Shown piece after piece: positions 4,824-6,179 of a stretch of 6,179 bases of DNA. This DNA is from an uncultured Acidobacteriota bacterium. Lineage in GTDB: Bacteria > Acidobacteriota > Terriglobia > Terriglobales > Acidobacteriaceae. The stretch spans positions 1-6,179 of the forward strand of contig CAILBQ010000018.1 of assembly GCA_903832475.1 (NCBI GenBank), read 5' to 3'. Each line of letters opens with the position of its first letter. Within the stretch, counting starts at the first letter, position 1. Under the pieces are notes generated by a model. The model worked only from the letters and a program-made list of their open reading frames with translations. It was not told the origin of the DNA and did not search any database. Position numbers and translations under genes: made by a program.

Positions 4824-6179
4824 CTAGTTAGTGGAGGCATCAGCCGCCGCAGCGGGCTTGGTGTCATCCCGTTTGATGAGCGCTCCGCCCTTGAGGGTGC
4901 GGAGAGTCTTGAAGGGCCCCGTGATGATTTCCTGGCCTTCGGTGAGGCCGGTCAGGACTTCGATATCGGTGGCGCCGGTGATGCCGGTAGTGACGGGAAC
5001 GAACATGGCGCGGGGCTTCTTGCCGGATTTCTCTTCCACGATGAAGACGCCCTGGATGGGAACGGGAGGCTTGGCGCCGGGAGCCGGGGCTGCCTCCGGG
5101 ATGACTTTGCCCGTGGCATCAAGCTTTTCAGGCACGTGGTTGGTAAGAGCCTGGATGGGAATAGTGAGGACGTTGGGCTTGTGCGCGGTGGTGATCTTGG
5201 CGGTGGTGGAGAGACCGGGACGCAGGGCGTCGTCAGGCTGATCGAGGGTGACGACGACCTTGAAATCCTTGGCTTCTTCCGTACCGGTGGTCGATTGTGA
5301 TGTCGCGATGCCGGTCGAGCGGAGAATGGCCTGATCGCCCACCAAAGTGACATGGCCCTTGAACGTGCGTCCGGGAAGGGCGTCGACGGTGACATCGGCC
5401 GGCTGCCCGATCTGGATGTTGACGATGTCGGTTTCGTCCACCTTGACTTCGGCGGTGATGACGCTCATGTCGGCCAGGGTCATGAGGGTAGATCCCTCAG
5501 CGTTCTGGATGCCGACGACCACCGTTTCACCCTCTCGGACGGGAAGATTGGTCACGATGCCGTTGAAGGGCGCAACGGAGACAGTCTTGTCCAGGGCGTC
5601 CTCATTGGAGCGAAGCACGGCCTGGTTGTTGGTCACTTTGGCGCGGGCCGACGCGGTCTGGGCCTTGGCCTGGGCCAGGGCGGCGTTGGACTGGGTCAGC
5701 GTGGCGACCGCCAGGTCATAGGCGGCCTGCTTGGCGTCGAAGTCTTGCTTGGAGATCAACTGCTGCTGATACAGAGACTTGGCGCGATCCCAGTCGAGCT
5801 TTTTCTGTTCCAGATCAGCTTTTGCGTGCTCGATATTGGCCGAGGCGGTGTTCTCCGCGGCAATGAAAGAGGAGACGTCGGTGGTGGCGGAAGCGATGGC
5901 CGCCTTTTGCGCATCCACGTTGGCTTCCGGCTGCACATTCTCGACCTTGGCCAGAATCTGGCCCTTGGTGACGTGTTCGCCTTCTTTGACCATCAGGTGC
6001 GTGATGCGGCCAAAGGACGTGGCGCCCACGTTGACGTAGGTCTTGGGCTTGATCTGTCCGGTACCGCTAACCACGGTGGCGAGGTCCTGGCGCACGACTT
6101 TGCCGGTGAGCACCTTGGTGTATCCAGACTGAGCCTTGAGCACCATAAAGGTGACGATGCCAGCAACGACGAGAACCGC
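4824..6179 (-). CDS. Efflux periplasmic adaptor subunit, MacA/HlyD family, N-terminus outside window
   Basis: This is the membrane-fusion protein that bridges an inner-membrane transporter and an outer-membrane channel. The frame stays open through the right edge. The eleven codons before the ATG at 6144-6146 read AVLVVAGIVTF, the end of a membrane anchor, so that ATG is internal and the true start lies beyond the window. Counting from that ATG (440 residues to the stop): first lipoyl/barrel half at about 38-70 (GRITHLMVKEGEHVTKGQ); a long alanine- and glutamine-rich coiled-coil hairpin at about 74-186; second lipoyl half VAPFNGIVTNLPVREGETV (191-209); beta-barrel at about 230-320 ending in LRPGLSTTAKI; and a membrane-proximal domain to the end (TGLTEGQEIITGP). 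A proline- and alanine-rich insert (about 340-365) interrupts the last part. The downstream ATPase gene on the same strand supports a MacAB-like ABC exporter rather than an RND pump. Substrate unknown. Confidence 0.92.
   Translation of the reverse strand, partial: AVLVVAGIVTFMVLKAQSGYTKVLTGKVVRQDLATVVSGTGQIKPKTYVNVGATSFGRITHLMVKEGEHVTKGQILAKVENVQPEANVDAQKAAIASATTDVSSFIAAENTASANIEHAKADLEQKKLDWDRAKSLYQQQLISKQDFDAKQAAYDLAVATLTQSNAALAQAKAQTASARAKVTNNQAVLRSNEDALDKTVSVAPFNGIVTNLPVREGETVVVGIQNAEGSTLMTLADMSVITAEVKVDETDIVNIQIGQPADVTVDALPGRTFKGHVTLVGDQAILRSTGIATSQSTTGTEEAKDFKVVVTLDQPDDALRPGLSTTAKITTAHKPNVLTIPIQALTNHVPEKLDATGKVIPEAAPAPGAKPPVPIQGVFIVEEKSGKKPRAMFVPVTTGITGATDIEVLTGLTEGQEIITGPFKTLRTLKGGALIKRDDTKPAAAADASTN

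Noticed and set aside
3927..5300. Long open frame on the plus strand (457 codons) across the ATPase and adaptor genes
   Set aside because: It lies antisense to two clearly conserved proteins, and its translation (rich in G, D and V, no domain) is the typical mirror of GC-rich coding sequence.
1..6179. CRISPR arrays, tRNA or rRNA genes, transposases, phage genes
   Set aside because: None seen: no regularly spaced long direct repeats, no cloverleaf or rRNA-like sequence, and no recombinase or transposase motifs in any frame.

Overview
This GC-rich window looks like the chromosome of an environmental Gram-negative bacterium. Periplasmic and envelope machinery dominates: a Tat-exported molybdoenzyme, a periplasmic efflux adaptor and a protein with repeated carboxypeptidase-regulatory-like beta domains. 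That mix, with short repeat-like sequence between genes, fits Acidobacteriota best. The taxon is an inference from style, not from a marker gene.

Layout: the left end carries the 3' part of a plus-strand gene for a carboxypeptidase-regulatory-like domain protein (to 761). Everything else reads on the minus strand. From right to left these are: a MacA/HlyD-type efflux adaptor whose N-terminus lies beyond the right edge (4824-6179); a MacB/LolD-type ABC ATPase (3936-4697); a hairpin terminator (3872-3897); an AAA+/Fis-type transcriptional regulator (2700 to about 3710); msrP (1567-2550); and msrQ (843-1475). msrQ converges on the plus-strand gene across an 81-bp gap that contains a hairpin.

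Functionally there are two units. The adaptor and ATPase are parts of a tripartite MacAB-like export system; no permease lies between the ATPase and the terminator. MsrP and MsrQ form the envelope methionine-sulfoxide repair system: MsrQ is the haem membrane subunit that passes electrons to the periplasmic molybdenum enzyme MsrP. The regulator just upstream of msrP may control it.

No wholly new multi-gene system is evident. The most unusual points are two. The regulator resembles a sigma-54 activator but lacks the GAFTGA segment and the Walker B glutamate. The whole msrP-msrQ gap is filled by oppositely oriented degenerate 9-nt repeats that can fold into a long imperfect hairpin ending 15 nt before a msrQ start with no visible Shine-Dalgarno. 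No gene-free stretch exceeds 300 bases.
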